The position numbers were made by a program, and so were the translations under genes. Under the pieces are notes generated by a model. That model saw only the letters and a list, made by a program, of their open reading frames with translations. It did no database searches and had not been told where the DNA came from. Shown here piece by piece: positions 10,464 through 23,210 of a stretch of DNA of 47,325 bases. The DNA comes from Alphaproteobacteria bacterium (GTDB lineage: Bacteria > Pseudomonadota > Alphaproteobacteria > UBA6615): the NCBI GenBank assembly GCA_028279245.1, contig JANQOE010000053.1, positions 1 through 47,325 of the forward strand, written 5' to 3'. How positions within the stretch are numbered: position 1 is the stretch's first letter; each line of letters opens with the position of its first letter.

Positions 10464-11726
10464 ATGGGTAGAAAACCCGTGAAACCACGTAGCCGGCTGC
10501 TAACGGCACTGGATGTTGGCACCAGCAAGGTTTGCTGCTTCATCGCCCGTCCCGATGCCAGTGGTCAGCCGAGGGTGATCGGCATTGGGCATCACGCGTC
10601 GGAAGGGCTGCGGAACGGTGTCATCTCCGACATCGATGCGGCCGAGGGCGCCATCCTCAACGCCGTGCATGCCGCCGAGAAGATGGCCGGCGATACCGTG
10701 CGCTTGGCGACCGTCAGCCTGTCGGGGGGGCGGCCAACCTCTTACACCGTTGGTGCGGAAGTACCCATTTCCGGTCACGAGGTGGCCGAGGGTGACCTGC
10801 GCCGCATCCTCGATCAGACCCTCAACAACAACGGCGCCAACGAACGGGATCTCATCCACAGCATCCCAATCGGCTTCGCCATAGATGGCGAACGCGGGAT
10901 TCGCGACCCGCGCGGCATGTACGGCCAGAAACTCGGTGTCCAGATGCACATGATCACTGCAAGCTCCGGTGCCGTGCGGACACTGAAGACAATTGTCGAG
11001 CGCTGTCACCTGGACGTCGAAGGCTTCGTCGTCAGCCCCTACGCCTCCGGTTTGGCCTGTCTCATCGAAGACGAAATGGACCTAGGCGTGACCCTGGTCG
11101 ACATGGGCGCGGGAACGACCAGCTTGGCCGTGTTCTACGACGGCGCCGTCGTGTTCGCCGACTCCATACCCGTCGGCGGCAGCCACGTGACCAACGACAT
11201 TGCCCGCGGCCTGTCGACGCCGGTCGCCTATGCCGAACGGCTGAAGACCCTGCACGGCTCCGTACTGCCGGCCGGTCTCGTGGATCAGGATGTTCTCGAC
11301 GTGCCGTTGATCGGTGACGAGAACGAAGCCGGGCACAACGTCGCGACCACCAAGGCGCGGCTGAACACAATCATTCGCGCGCGCCTCGAAGAGACGCTGG
11401 AACTCGTTGGTGCGCGACTAGATGCAAGTGGTGCGGCGCCGCTCGCCGGGAACCGGTTGGTTCTCACGGGCGGGGCCTGCCAACTGCAAGGCGTCCGCGA
11501 ACTCGCCGCAGAGATCCTGCAAAAGCAAGTTCGCATTGGGCGTCCGCTCCGTCTGCGTGGGTTGGCCGAGGCCGTTTCCGGTCCGGCATTCGCGGCCTGC
11601 GCCGGCATGATCTCTTTTTCAATCGAAAACCCGGCTGCGTTGCCGGCCATAACACAACCATTTTGGAAAGAAGAGCCCGGCTGGATCACCGGGCGTTTGG
11701 GACAGTGGATACGTGCGCATCTTTAA
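10464..11726 (+). CDS. ftsA: Cell division protein FtsA
   Basis: FtsA is the actin-like ATPase that tethers FtsZ to the inner membrane. ATG 10464 (420 aa) is preceded by a GGGG-containing site. A GTG two codons upstream (10458) is in the same frame and also possible. Actin-fold motifs are [14 protein letters not shown] (15-28), [14 protein letters not shown] and [11 protein letters not shown]. The C-terminus [11 protein letters not shown] is the expected amphipathic membrane-binding helix. A seven-codon reading frame (ATG 10451) lies between ftsQ and ftsA and is probably not a gene. Length matches the family. Confidence 0.96.
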   Translation: MGRKPVKPRSRLLTALDVGTSKVCCFIARPDASGQPRVIGIGHHASEGLRNGVISDIDAAEGAILNAVHAAEKMAGDTVRLATVSLSGGRPTSYTVGAEVPISGHEVAEGDLRRILDQTLNNNGANERDLIHSIPIGFAIDGERGIRDPRGMYGQKLGVQMHMITASSGAVRTLKTIVERCHLDVEGFVVSPYASGLACLIEDEMDLGVTLVDMGAGTTSLAVFYDGAVVFADSIPVGGSHVTNDIARGLSTPVAYAERLKTLHGSVLPAGLVDQDVLDVPLIGDENEAGHNVATTKARLNTIIRARLEETLELVGARLDASGAAPLAGNRLVLTGGACQLQGVRELAAEILQKQVRIGRPLRLRGLAEAVSGPAFAACAGMISFSIENPAALPAITQPFWKEEPGWITGRLGQWIRAHL

Positions 11727-11759
11727 CGACGATGGACCGGGAATTTCCCCGACTGTGCC

Positions 11760-11785
11760 GGTTTTGGGAGGCGACCCTCAAAACC
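11760..11785 (+). promoter_or_regulatory. Hairpin in the ftsA-ftsZ spacer
   Basis: The 97-base gap between ftsA and ftsZ contains GGTTTTGGG (11760-11768) facing a complementary arm that ends CAAAACC at 11785. Together they form a nine-pair stem with one G-U pair and an eight-base loop. No T-run follows, so it is not a classic terminator. It is 38 bases before the ftsZ start. An mRNA processing or pausing site that sets ftsZ levels apart from ftsA is an inference only. Confidence 0.5.
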
Positions 11786-11823
11786 ATCCTGCCAAGCCTA
11801 GTGTGAAGGGACCGGAGGCTGTC

Positions 11824-13425
11824 ATGACACTCAATCTAATGACACCGAACTTAGAGACCGAACTCAAACCGCGCATTGTCGTGGTTGGTGTCGGCGGTGC
11901 GGGCTGCAACGCCGTCAACAACATGATCAATGTGAATCTCGAAGGGGTGGAGTTTGTCGTCGCCAATACCGACGCGCAATCGCTGACCCTAAGTCGCGCC
12001 GAAAGGCGCATCCAACTCGGGCCGAATATCACCCACGGCCTGGGTGCCGGCGCACGGCCTGATATCGGCCGCGCCTCTGCCGAAGAAGCGATCGATGCGA
12101 TCGTCGATCATCTTCAGGGCAGCCACATGGCCTTCATCACCGCCGGCATGGGCGGTGGCACGGGCACGGGTGCGGCGCCTGTCATCGCGCGCATTGCGCG
12201 GGAGCATGGCATCCTCACCGTCGGTGTTGTCACGCGTCCGTTCCAGTTCGAAGGCAACCACCGCATGGCTCTGGCGGACGAAGGTATCGAAGAGCTGCAG
12301 CACTTTGTCGATACTCTTATCGTTATTCCCAACCAGAACCTCTTCCGCGTCTGCAACGACAAGACAACCTTTGCCGACGCATTCAAACTGGCGGACAACG
12401 TGCTGTACTCCGGTGTGCGCGGGGTGACCGATCTGATGGTCATGCCGGGTCTCATCAATCTCGATTTCGCCGACATTCGCACGGTGATGAGCGAGATGGG
12501 TAAAGCCATGATGGGCACCGGCGAAGCCAGCGGCGACCGGCGCGCTATCGAAGCGGCCGAGGCGGCGATCGCCAATCCGCTGCTCGATGATGTGTCGATG
12601 AAAGGCGCGCGCGGCGTCCTCATCAACATTACCGGCGGCCTCGACATGACGTTGTTCGAGGTGGATGAAGCGGCCAATCGTATTCGCGAGGAAGTCGACC
12701 CCAACGCCCACATCATCTTCGGCTCAACCTTCGAGGAAGATCTCGACGGGATGATGCGGGTCTCGATCGTCGCCACCGGCATCGAAGCCGAAGCATCGTC
12801 GACGCTGCCACGTCCGGCACTTATCAGCTTGGTGCATGACGCGGACCGCCAGAAGGCCGAACTCGAGGCCACGCCGGCACCGGTGGAAGAACCGGCCGTG
12901 CCAACCCAACTGGCCGAGACTCCTGCCAAAGCGCCGCAACCGAAGCTTGAGGAACCGGCCCCGACGGTTTCCGCAGCACCAAAGGCTGAACCGCAGCAGC
13001 CGGCGCCCGCGCCACTTACGGCTGAACCGGTGAAGCCCGCGGTGAGGGCTGCGGCGCCTGCCGAAAAGCCGTTCATCGCGCCGAAGCCGATTGAGCCACC
13101 GGCCGAGACCGCGGTGCCGCGACCTGCCATGCCGCGCCGGGCGCAGCCGGCTACCAAGGCGCCGGAGCCTGCTCCCGAGCTGCCGATGGAAAGTGAGCGG
13201 AAGCGTGGCTTCAGCCTCTTCGGCCGGGTTACGGGCGCCAGTCCGTCGGGCCGGCGAGCGGCTGCGGCTGCCACGGCGCCCGTTGCCGAACCGGAGCCGC
13301 CACGACCGGCCGCCAAGCCGGCCGTCCAGGCAGCCCCGGTGAGCGCCAAGGCGCCAACCCCTGGCAGCACCGAGGAAGAGGATCTCCTCGAGATCCCGGC
13401 TTTCCTGCGGCGGCAAGCCAACTAA
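11824..13425 (+). CDS. ftsZ: Cell division GTPase FtsZ
   Basis: FtsZ is the tubulin-like GTPase that forms the division ring at mid-cell. I chose ATG 11824 (533 aa), because it has a GGAGG ribosome site just upstream and begins the typical N-terminal peptide. The frame is open for 37 more codons upstream. GTPase motifs are [14 protein letters not shown] (21-34), [14 protein letters not shown] (107-120) and [14 protein letters not shown]. After the globular core (to about residue 325) comes a linker of nearly 190 residues rich in Pro, Ala, Glu and Lys. It ends in the conserved peptide [13 protein letters not shown], which binds FtsA and other partners. The long linker is typical of alphaproteobacteria. 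Confidence 0.98.
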   Translation: MTLNLMTPNLETELKPRIVVVGVGGAGCNAVNNMINVNLEGVEFVVANTDAQSLTLSRAERRIQLGPNITHGLGAGARPDIGRASAEEAIDAIVDHLQGSHMAFITAGMGGGTGTGAAPVIARIAREHGILTVGVVTRPFQFEGNHRMALADEGIEELQHFVDTLIVIPNQNLFRVCNDKTTFADAFKLADNVLYSGVRGVTDLMVMPGLINLDFADIRTVMSEMGKAMMGTGEASGDRRAIEAAEAAIANPLLDDVSMKGARGVLINITGGLDMTLFEVDEAANRIREEVDPNAHIIFGSTFEEDLDGMMRVSIVATGIEAEASSTLPRPALISLVHDADRQKAELEATPAPVEEPAVPTQLAETPAKAPQPKLEEPAPTVSAAPKAEPQQPAPAPLTAEPVKPAVRAAAPAEKPFIAPKPIEPPAETAVPRPAMPRRAQPATKAPEPAPELPMESERKRGFSLFGRVTGASPSGRRAAAAATAPVAEPEPPRPAAKPAVQAAPVSAKAPTPGSTEEEDLLEIPAFLRRQAN

Positions 13426-13430
13426 TCGCT

Positions 13431-13456
13431 GGGGGCGGGCCTAAGTGCCCGCCCCC
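13431..13456 (+). terminator. GC-rich hairpin after ftsZ
   Basis: GGGGGCGGGC (13431-13440) and GCCCGCCCCC (13447-13456) form a perfect ten-pair stem with a six-base loop, five bases after the ftsZ stop. There is no clear T-run after it (GCGAAATAATATG follows), so it may stop transcription only partly or protect the 3' end. It marks the end of the division/cell-wall run. Confidence 0.7.
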
Positions 13457-13483
13457 GCGAAATAATATGAAACAAAGAGTGAC

Positions 13484-13513
13484 TTGTGACTGCCGAGGTC
13501 CGGTTGCTACTTA
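13484..13513 (+). promoter_or_regulatory. Candidate promoter of lpxC
   Basis: TTGTGAC (13484-13490) is followed after 15 bases by GCTACTTA (13506-13513). This resembles the housekeeping promoter pattern known from Caulobacter (TTGACGS, 10-14 bases, GCTANAWC), with a slightly long spacer. Transcription would start near 13519-13521, at the edge of the inverted repeat 13520-13542. It follows the ftsZ hairpin, so lpxC may have its own transcript. Confidence 0.35.
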
Positions 13514-13519
13514 GCTGAG

Positions 13520-13542
13520 GTATCGCGAAGCATTTGCGATAC
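13520..13542 (+). promoter_or_regulatory. Inverted repeat in the lpxC leader
   Basis: GTATCGC (13520-13526) and GCGATAC (13536-13542) are perfect seven-base complements around a nine-base spacer. They lie 46 bases before the lpxC start. If the upstream promoter call is right, this would be a stem-loop at the very 5' end of the lpxC mRNA. It could also be a protein-binding site. Confidence 0.4.
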
Positions 13543-13588
13543 GACCAAGGCCGCAGGGGCCAGAAGAAACAAAGTTGGGGGCTGTTTC

Positions 13589-14524
13589 TTGGGGGCACAT
13601 TTTAGGGCTGTTGAGCCGACCGTTCAGCAGCACACTCTTAAGAATAGAATTGGTTGTTCGGGCGTCGGGCTGCATTCCGGCATTAAAGTCACGATGGAAT
13701 TGCAGCCCGCGCCGATTAACCACGGGATTGTCTTTCGCCGCGTCGATCTGCTGGATGGGCCGGTCGAGGTCCCGGCCCATGTCGATAATGTCGTCGATGA
13801 CCGCCTGGGGACCACCATCGGCAACGCCGCTGGCGTCCGTGTGGCGACGATTGAGCATTTGATGGCTGCGCTCAGCGGGTGCGGCATCGACAATGCCACC
13901 GTCGAGATTCATGGGCCGGAAGTGCCGGTTATGGACGGCAGCGCGGCACCATTTGTCTTTTTGATTGAATGCGCCGGCATTCTGCCGCAGTCAGCACCGC
14001 GCCGGCTGATCGAAGTGATCCGGCCCGTGTCGGTCGGCAGCGACAGCGTTTCGGCCGATCTGCTGCCAGGGTCCGGCTTCTCGGTCGGCCTCAGTATTGA
14101 TTTCGACTCACCGGCCATCGGCCAGCAGGCGTTTCGCCTGCGGCTGGCCAACGGCGCGTTCAAGTCAGAGTTGAGCCGGTCCCGCACATTTGGGTTCGCC
14201 CACGAGGTCGAACATCTGCGCAAGGCCGGGCTTGCCCGCGGCGGCAGTCTGGACAATGCCGTCGTAGTGAGTGGCGACCAGATCCTCAATGAGGACGGGC
14301 TCCGCTACGACGATGAGTGCGTCCGGCACAAAGTGTTGGATTGCGTCGGCGACCTGTACTTGGCGGGCGGGCAGGTACTTGGCCACTTCGAGGGCTGCCG
14401 GTCCGGCCACGCGACCAATCATGAAATCCTGCGCAAACTGTTCGCGGATCAGCGGAATTGGCGCTACCGAACCGCCGATGCCGATGAGCTGGCAGGGGCC
14501 CGTTTGGAGCGCGTTTACGCCTGA
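13589..14524 (+). CDS. lpxC: UDP-3-O-acyl-N-acetylglucosamine deacetylase LpxC
   Basis: LpxC is the zinc deacetylase that commits UDP-acyl-GlcNAc to lipid A synthesis. The only usual start codon before the conserved HTLKNRIGCSGVGLHSG is TTG 13589 (311 aa). It has a run of G seven bases upstream; no ATG or GTG is available until well inside the domain. Zinc and catalytic features are visible: TIEHLMAALSGCGIDN (His about 90), VMDGSAAPF, and HKVLDCVGDLYLAG (His about 247, Asp about 251). A final GHATNHEIL carries the last catalytic His. The weak start may keep LpxC low, which is usual for an enzyme whose excess is toxic in E. coli; that link is inference. Confidence 0.95.
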   Translation: MGAHFRAVEPTVQQHTLKNRIGCSGVGLHSGIKVTMELQPAPINHGIVFRRVDLLDGPVEVPAHVDNVVDDRLGTTIGNAAGVRVATIEHLMAALSGCGIDNATVEIHGPEVPVMDGSAAPFVFLIECAGILPQSAPRRLIEVIRPVSVGSDSVSADLLPGSGFSVGLSIDFDSPAIGQQAFRLRLANGAFKSELSRSRTFGFAHEVEHLRKAGLARGGSLDNAVVVSGDQILNEDGLRYDDECVRHKVLDCVGDLYLAGGQVLGHFEGCRSGHATNHEILRKLFADQRNWRYRTADADELAGARLERVYA

Positions 14525-14601
14525 TCATCCCTTGCCTCTAGGGCATTATTTGGGCAAGGTAGATCGCGCCGGTCGAACAAATCGGCCGAAATGGGAGCAA
14601 T

Positions 14602-15423
14602 ATGAAGATGTCCGGGGCGTTGTCACCTGCAAGGTGCCTTGCGGGCGGAGCGGTCCTACTCGCGGTTGCGGCGTGCTCTTCCTCCGGGGATGAAGCCGTC
14701 TACGTCGAGCGGCCGGTCGAGGACCTCTATAACGATGCGGTTGATGCACTCGACACGGGCGAGGGCAAAGAGGCCGCCCAACTCTTCGAAGAGGTCGAGC
14801 GACAGCATCCGTACTCGGTCTGGGCGACCAAGGCCCAGCTCATGGCGGCCTACGCCTACTATGAGAACCAAGACTACGACGACGCCATCCTGTCCCTCGA
14901 TCGCTTTATCCAGCTCCAGCCCGGCAACCGGGACATTTCCTACGCCTACTATCTTCGCGCTCTGAGCTACTACGAACAGATTAGTGATGTGGGCCGGGAC
15001 CAGCGCATCACCGAACTCGCCCTCGGCAGTCTTGAGGAAGTCGAGCGGCGTTTCCCGGACTCCAAGTACGCCAAAGACGCGCGCCTGAAGATCGATCTGA
15101 CCCGCGATCACCTCGCCGGCAAGGAGATGGAGATCGGCCGCTTTTACTTGAAGCGTCGCCACTACCTCGCCGCGATCAACCGGTTCCGCACAGTCGTCGA
15201 CGAATACCAGACCACGACCCACACGCCGGAAGCCTTGCATCGGCTGACCGAGGCCTATGCCGCGCTGGGCATCGGGCCGGAAGCCCAGGAAGCCGCCGCC
15301 GTGCTTGGTTACAACTACCCGGGCACGGATTGGTATGGCGATAGCTACGCCGTCGTCGAAGGCGCGCCGGTGGATTCGGAACAGGAGGACGGCGGTTTCC
15401 TCGCCCGACTTTGGCCGTTCTAG
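14602..15423 (+). CDS. bamD: Outer-membrane assembly lipoprotein BamD
   Basis: BamD is an essential lipoprotein of the BAM complex that folds beta-barrel proteins into the outer membrane. The 273-aa precursor has a lipoprotein signal, with lipobox LLAVAAC and the acylated Cys at 25. The mature part holds about five TPR-like repeats: LYNDAVDALDTGEGKEAAQ, then ATKAQLMAAYAYYENQDYDDA, YAYYLRALSYYEQ and DARLKIDLTRDHLAGKEM. These match the BamD/ComL family. The gap to lpxC is 77 bases, with a weak seven-base inverted repeat (14530-14559). recN starts six bases after the stop. Confidence 0.95.
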   Translation: MKMSGALSPARCLAGGAVLLAVAACSSSGDEAVYVERPVEDLYNDAVDALDTGEGKEAAQLFEEVERQHPYSVWATKAQLMAAYAYYENQDYDDAILSLDRFIQLQPGNRDISYAYYLRALSYYEQISDVGRDQRITELALGSLEEVERRFPDSKYAKDARLKIDLTRDHLAGKEMEIGRFYLKRRHYLAAINRFRTVVDEYQTTTHTPEALHRLTEAYAALGIGPEAQEAAAVLGYNYPGTDWYGDSYAVVEGAPVDSEQEDGGFLARLWPF

Positions 15424-15429
15424 CCAACC

Positions 15430-20085
<4,656 letters not shown>

Positions 20086-20089
<4 letters not shown>

Positions 20090-21882
20090 CCAATCGGCGC
20101 GGTTGCCTGCGTCAGCCATTGGCGCGTGTCGTCATCGACAAGCGGGGAAAGCCGATCCCGAACCGCCGCATGATACGTATTCAGCCAATCGATCTCGTCC
20201 TGCGTCATCAACGATAGGTCGACCAGCCGCGTGTCGATCGGCGCGTGGGTCAGGGTTTCGAAACCCAACAGCTCTTTCTCGGCGCCCTCGGGCGCGTCCA
20301 TGGCGGTGACGGCCACCAGGTTCTCGATGCGAATACCGTACGCACCTTCTTTGTAGTAACCCGGTTCGTTGGAGACGATCATGCCCGGCTCCAACGCCAC
20401 GTCACCACCGCGCTTGCTGATCCGTTGTGGCCCCTCGTGCACGCCGAGATAGCTGCCGACGCCGTGGCCGGTCCCGTGGTCGTAGTCCAACCCGGCCTGC
20501 CATAGGTACTGACGCGCCAACGGGTCCAGTTGGGTGCCGCTGGTCCCCGCCGGAAACCGCGCCGTCGCCACCGCAATATGTCCCTTCAATACACGGGTAA
20601 AGCGATCCCGCATCTCGTCGGCCGGCGTGCCGATGGCCACGGTGCGTGTGACGTCCGTCGTCCCATCCAGATACTGGGCACCAGAGTCCACCAGATACAG
20701 CGAACCGGACTCGAGCAAACGATTGCTGTCAGCATCGACGCGGTAGTGCACGATCGCGCCATTCGGACCGGCGCCCGAAATCGTATCGAAACTCAAGTCT
20801 TTGTAGTGCTCGCCATCGCACCTGAGCGCGGCGAGCTTCTGCTCGGCGTCGATTTCGCTCACCGCGCCACCCGGCGTTTCGACATCCAGCCAATGCAGGA
20901 ACCGCGTCAGTGCCGCGCCATCGCGCACATGCGCGGCCCGTGTCCCCGCCAGCTCGGTTCCGTTTTTCTGGGCCTTCGGCAGTGCGCAGGGGTCTTCTCC
21001 TTTGACGATCTCCGCTCCGGCTTGCTCTAACCGCTCGAACAACCAGTCGGCTGCACTGGCTGGGTCCAACAGGACTTTGGCTTGGCCCAGGCTGTCAAGC
21101 TGCGCACCAAGTGCCGCCGGCGGCGCGATCGAGACTTGATTGCCCAGGTGCTGCTCCAGACCGGGCGTGGATTTCGCCGGCTCCATGAACAACTCGACCG
21201 ACGCATCGTCGCGCAGGATCGCAAAGCTCAGCGGCAGGGGCGTGCGCATGACATCGCCCCCCCGGATGTTCAGCAGCCAGGCAATCGAGTCCGGCTTGCT
21301 CAGGACTGCGGCGGCAACACCCTGTTCGGTCAACTGTGCCGCCATGGAGTCACGCTTGTCAGCCGACGAGACTCCGGAAAATGCCAATGGATGAGGCTCG
21401 ACCGGCGCCATCGGCGCGGCGGGCTGATCGGCCCAGATCCGGTCGATCGGGTTTTCGCCGACCCTAATCAATTCAACGCCACACTCGCCCAACGTCTTTC
21501 GCAGCCTCTCGACCTGGCCGCGCGTATGCAGCCAGGGGTCGTAACCAATCCGCATGCCTGGCTGGGCCTGCGCCGCGATCCACTTGCCGGGCGGGGTCTC
21601 CGTCACATGGCAGAACTCGTAATCGGTTCCCGGCACCTGCTGCCGCACCTGGAGTGTGTAGCGGCCATCCACGAAAATCGCCGCGAGTTCGGGCAGCACC
21701 ACTGCCGTACCGGCCGACCCGTCAAATCCCGTTAACCATGCCAGCCGCTCAGCCCGGGCCGGGAGGTATTCGTTCTGATGTTCGTCGGCGTGGGGGACGA
21801 GAAAACCGTCCAGATTCTGCCGTTCTAGCTCGGCGCGCAGGCTGGCCAGCTTATCGGCATTTGCTTGGGGCGCGTGGGGCAT
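20086..21882 (-). CDS. Xaa-Pro aminopeptidase (M24B)
   Basis: This is a long-form aminopeptidase P that removes an N-terminal residue preceding proline. I chose the ATG at 21882 (598 aa), because it directly precedes the conserved start NADKLASLRAELERQNLDGF. The frame extends 22 codons upstream without family similarity. Two creatinase-like N-terminal domains precede the pita-bread catalytic domain. Metal ligands are visible in LVDSGAQYLDGTTDVTRT (two Asp), HGTGHGVG (His), SNEPGYY (Glu) and IRIENLV (Glu). There is no signal peptide, so it is cytoplasmic. It is convergent with the dehydratase and divergent from the DUF1127 gene. Confidence 0.94.
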
Positions 21883-21985
21883 GGGCCGCAAACTAGGCCC
21901 GGCCAGCGTGAGCCGCAAGGCAATCGGCCCAGCCAAGGACGCATGCAAGCTGCCGAATGCTGCAATGCAAAAACTGCGCTCCTAG

Positions 21986-22007
21986 GTCAGCGTAACTGAC
22001 TTATATC
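21986..22007 (+). promoter_or_regulatory. Inverted repeat and -10-like element before the DUF1127 gene
   Basis: GTCAG (21986-21990) and CTGAC (21996-22000) form an inverted repeat with a five-base spacer. It abuts CTTATATC (22000-22007), which matches six of eight positions of the alphaproteobacterial -10 pattern GCTANAWC. I see no matching -35 element, so the repeat may be where an activator or repressor binds. The site is about 50 bases upstream of the start codon. Confidence 0.3.
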
Positions 22008-22053
22008 TCTGGTGTCCGGCCGATACCGGCGGGGCGCACCCAAGGAGACCAAG

Positions 22054-22314
22054 ATGCAAGACGTAATCTCACTTCGGGCCCGGGCCGAGCAAATGCGGGC
22101 CGAGTTCATGAAAGACAGCCTGAAGAGAGCCTTTGGCTGGCTCAGCCGCCTGGCAGCCGGTTTCGCCGTGAAGGCGGCCGAGCGGCGGCTGGTTTCCGAA
22201 CTCTCCCAGCTTGACGACCGGGCACTGCAGGACATCGGTGTCGAGCGGTTCCAGCTTCAGGAATTCGCCCGGCGCGCAGTCGCCAACGAGAACCGGTGGC
22301 GGGACGCAGCCTAA
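22054..22314 (+). CDS. Small DUF1127 protein
   Basis: This 86-aa basic protein has an AAGGAGA ribosome site ahead of ATG 22054. The C-terminal half matches the DUF1127 (YjiS-like) pattern: RRLVSELSQLDDRALQDIGVERFQLQEFAR. An N-terminal helical extension of about 45 residues precedes it. Small DUF1127 proteins are common in alphaproteobacteria; some are reported to affect RNA turnover, phosphate and carbon balance, or stress responses. The exact role here is unknown. Its stop interlocks with that of convergent prmA. An inverted repeat upstream suggests regulated transcription. Confidence 0.85.
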   Translation: MQDVISLRARAEQMRAEFMKDSLKRAFGWLSRLAAGFAVKAAERRLVSELSQLDDRALQDIGVERFQLQEFARRAVANENRWRDAA

Positions 22315-23210
22315 GGGCTGCGCCCTTGCCCGCCGGGGCGAACCAAGACCATCGCCACCCAGTCATTGTCGACCGTGCGGCTGACCAGCCGCAGACCTCT
22401 GTTCAGATAGGCGCGCAGGACCATTGGCTCCTGCGGGACCAGCAGCCCCGATAGCACGAGGCGCCCGCCGCGGTTGAGACAACCCGCCAGGCGCGGCGCG
22501 AGGCGCACCAGCGGCTCTGCCAAGATATTCGCCAGAACCAGATCGTAGGCCCGAGACTCGAGGCCGGCACCATCGCTGCGGACCGGTCGCGTGACGACCA
22601 GGTCGCCGACGCCATTCCTCAGGCAATTCTCGCGGGTCGCCCGCACCGCCTCCGCATCGACATCACGCGCCCGCACCCGGCATCGCATGGCCTTTGCCGC
22701 CGCAACGCTCAAGATTCCGCTGCCGCACCCCATATCCAGCACCAGGCGCGGATAGAAGCGCTCGTCGTGGCGCGCCAGCCGGTCGACCGCCAGCAGGCAA
22801 GCCCGGGTCGTCTCGTGGCTGCCGGTGCCAAAAGCGGTCGCGGCGTCGACCAGGATCGGCCAACTATTGGCCGGCGCTTGGCCCATATGGGCGCTGTCGT
22901 GAACAAAAAAGCGGCCGATCCGCAGCGGCGCAAAGCTGCGTTGGTTTTCACCCACCCAGTCCCTGTGCGGCAGCCAAACGATGTCGGGCGTCAGCGATCC
23001 CTGGCCGTAGCCGTCCGCCGCGCGCGCCACCGCCGCCCGGAGCGCCGCCGGGTCCGTGGACGCAGGCCCGTACGCCTCAATCTGCCAGGTCCGCCGGCCG
23101 CGGATCGGCAATAGCCGCGCGGCGAATCCGAAGTCCAGCAGCAGATCTTCAACAGTATCGAGCGCTGCCGCAGGAACCTCCAGCGTCAGTTTGAGACAGG
23201 CGTCGCTCAC
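22311..23210 (-). CDS. prmA: Ribosomal protein L11 methyltransferase PrmA
   Basis: PrmA methylates ribosomal protein L11 at several positions with SAM. The 299-aa protein has an N-terminal substrate domain, a WxxxW-type linker region (WLPHRDWVGENQ), and PFam-typical IGRFFVHDS and DAATAFGTGSHETTRACL. The SAM loop is LDMGCGSGILSVAAAKAM, and the catalytic loop is LVLANILAEPL. The start is GTG 23208-23210, overlapping the helicase stop as GTGA, so it is the second gene of a two-gene unit. Confidence 0.95.
   Translation of the reverse strand: MSDACLKLTLEVPAAALDTVEDLLLDFGFAARLLPIRGRRTWQIEAYGPASTDPAALRAAVARAADGYGQGSLTPDIVWLPHRDWVGENQRSFAPLRIGRFFVHDSAHMGQAPANSWPILVDAATAFGTGSHETTRACLLAVDRLARHDERFYPRLVLDMGCGSGILSVAAAKAMRCRVRARDVDAEAVRATRENCLRNGVGDLVVTRPVRSDGAGLESRAYDLVLANILAEPLVRLAPRLAGCLNRGGRLVLSGLLVPQEPMVLRAYLNRGLRLVSRTVDNDWVAMVLVRPGGQGRSP

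Noticed and set aside
10451-10471. A seven-codon reading frame between ftsQ and ftsA as a leader peptide.
   Set aside because: It has no ribosome site of its own, no codon pattern suggesting attenuation, and overlaps the ftsA start by chance spacing.
12114-13421. A 435-codon open frame opposite ftsZ.
   Set aside because: It is the antisense reading of the Pro/Ala-rich linker and gives low-complexity Ala/Gly/Ser text with no domain. GC-rich DNA commonly opens such frames.
14530-14559. An inverted repeat (CCTTGCC and GGCAAGG) between lpxC and bamD as a terminator.
   Set aside because: The loop is 16 bases, the stem has only seven pairs and there is no T-run. It may be chance.
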